From NCBI RefSeq assembly GCF_009796745.1, contig NZ_CP047024.1, positions 2,108,001 to 2,172,000 of the forward strand: DNA of 64,000 bases, written 5' to 3'. Origin of the DNA: Paraglaciecola sp. L1A13 (GTDB lineage Bacteria; Pseudomonadota; Gammaproteobacteria; Enterobacterales; Alteromonadaceae). Under the pieces are notes generated by a model. It was not told the DNA's origin. It did not search any database and was given only the letters and a program-made list of their open reading frames with translations. Numbering within the stretch: position 1 is the first letter of the stretch; every line of letters begins with the position of its first letter. Positions 63,301 through 64,000 of this stretch are shown in pieces. The position numbers were made by a program, and so were the translations under genes.

Positions 63301-64000
63301 TAGCCGATTACCTTTGCTGTTTTCAACCGTTTAACTTCTTGTGCATCCATACCTAATAATTCGTTCAGCACTTGGTCGGTATGTTGACCTAGCCCAGGGG
63401 CGGCAGTGAAGGTTTCTTCGTTGGTTCGTGAGAACTTAATAGGATTGCCTGGCCCCTTGGTTTTATATCCTTCAGGGTCTGATAACTCCACAACCATATT
63501 ACGGTGCAGCACTTGCTCGTCGTTCAGGGCTTGGGAGAACTTATTAACTGGCGCACAAGGGATACGCGCTTTTTCAAGTAGGTTTATCCAGTGCGCTGAG
63601 GTGTTTTTAGACAGCACTTTGTTGAGTGTTTCGTTGATGAAATCTTGATCTTTCCAGCGTCCGGGTTGCGTGTCGTATTCTGGTTTATCGAATTCGGCTA
63701 CCTTTAATAAATCTTTCAAATTTTGCCAGAAATTATCGGTGATAACGGCAATGACAATGTGCCCATCAGCCGTGGTAAAGGTATTGTATGGCACGTGTAC
63801 GAAGTGCGAGTTGCCGATTGGATAGGGGTCTTTACCTGATATAAAATGCATCGTTGCCATATAATTCAATAAAGAAATTTGGCAATCGAGCATTGACACA
63901 TCAACGTCCTGTCCTTCACCACTGCGCTCCCGCTCCAATAAAGCAGCTTGAATACCCATAACGGCGAACATGCCACCGCCCAAATCACCAATAGGGATAC
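63300..64000 (-). CDS. CaiB/BaiF-family CoA-transferase (5' part outside the window)
   Basis: The 233 visible residues are the C-terminal half of a type III CoA-transferase, running off the right edge (upstream frame IPIGDLGGGMFAVMGIQAALLERERSG continues past the TTG at 63983 and is open to the edge). Motifs: LDCQISLLNYMATMHFISG, TFTTADGHIVIAVITDNFWQNL, DFINETLNKVLSKNTSAHWINLLEKARIPCAPVNKFSQALNDEQV and the final GLGQHTDQVL. It moves CoA from one acyl-CoA to a carboxylate, here probably the acid made by the LeuCD-like hydratase. It is the first visible gene of the operon, with the lyase next. Confidence 0.88.
   Translation of the reverse strand, partial: IPIGDLGGGMFAVMGIQAALLERERSGEGQDVDVSMLDCQISLLNYMATMHFISGKDPYPIGNSHFVHVPYNTFTTADGHIVIAVITDNFWQNLKDLLKVAEFDKPEYDTQPGRWKDQDFINETLNKVLSKNTSAHWINLLEKARIPCAPVNKFSQALNDEQVLHRNMVVELSDPEGYKTKGPGNPIKFSRTNEETFTAAPGLGQHTDQVLNELLGMDAQEVKRLKTAKVIG

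Overview
The window reads as chromosomal DNA of a marine gammaproteobacterium of the order Alteromonadales (Alteromonas / Paraglaciecola / Glaciecola type). This is inferred from the style of the proteins: nirBD-nasA-cobA with a TrpD2-like gene and NasS/NasT, EfpL, a DecR-like Lrp regulator, TolC-world lipoproteins and S9 peptidases, and AT-leaning codon use. No rRNA, tRNA or CRISPR array was seen.

Layout. 0-3.5 kb: 3' part of a ThiF/MoeB-rhodanese gene, a membrane diguanylate cyclase, a rhodanese remnant and a VOC protein. 3.7-9.4 kb: two hybrid histidine kinases and a solute-binding-like protein, with a patch of decayed mobile DNA between the kinases (an integron integrase 3' end with two in-frame stops, next to an IS110-type transposase end). 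9.8-14.2 kb, minus strand: MATE pump, moeA, moeB, TraB/GumN protein. 14.5-25.1 kb, plus strand: the assimilatory nitrate/nitrite block nirB-nirD-nasA-cobA-trpD2, then nasT-nasS. Both units have a sigma-54 promoter and an NtrC-like dyad upstream, and nirB also has a leader with a terminator hairpin, the expected target of the ANTAR antiterminator NasT. The moe genes next door supply the molybdopterin that NasA needs, and cobA supplies siroheme precursor for NirB.

25.2-30 kb: azoreductase, glutathione peroxidase, an S9 peptidase lipoprotein and efpL. 30-38.5 kb is an accessory island: an orphan secreted protein, a truncated SpvB/Tc-toxin-like gene, and a small integron cassette array with two well preserved, mutually similar attC sites. 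The main cassette held a HEPN-type protein and an SMC/ABC-like ATPase in tandem. An IS10-like element now sits exactly between them, and removing it in silico gives the HEPN gene a natural stop about 50 bp before the ATPase. The array ends in an IS110-type fragment abutting an attC-like core.

38.6-55.2 kb is ordinary chromosome: LysR regulator, asnS, small membrane proteins, a cysteine synthase divergent from a DecR-like regulator, NhaC antiporter, gamma-glutamyltransferase, two tandem alkaline phosphatases, lpxH, ppiB, cysS. 55.7-64 kb, minus strand, is a seven-gene catabolic operon (CaiB/BaiF CoA-transferase, HMG-CoA-lyase type enzyme, HyuA, HyuB, isochorismatase-family amidase, LeuC-like and LeuD-like subunits), cut by the window edge and followed by a decayed SMP-30-type lactonase. 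Read as a chain, these enzymes could open a cyclic imide, release the amide nitrogen, hydrate a substituted maleate, activate it with CoA and cleave it, which I propose as the most interesting undescribed pathway here.
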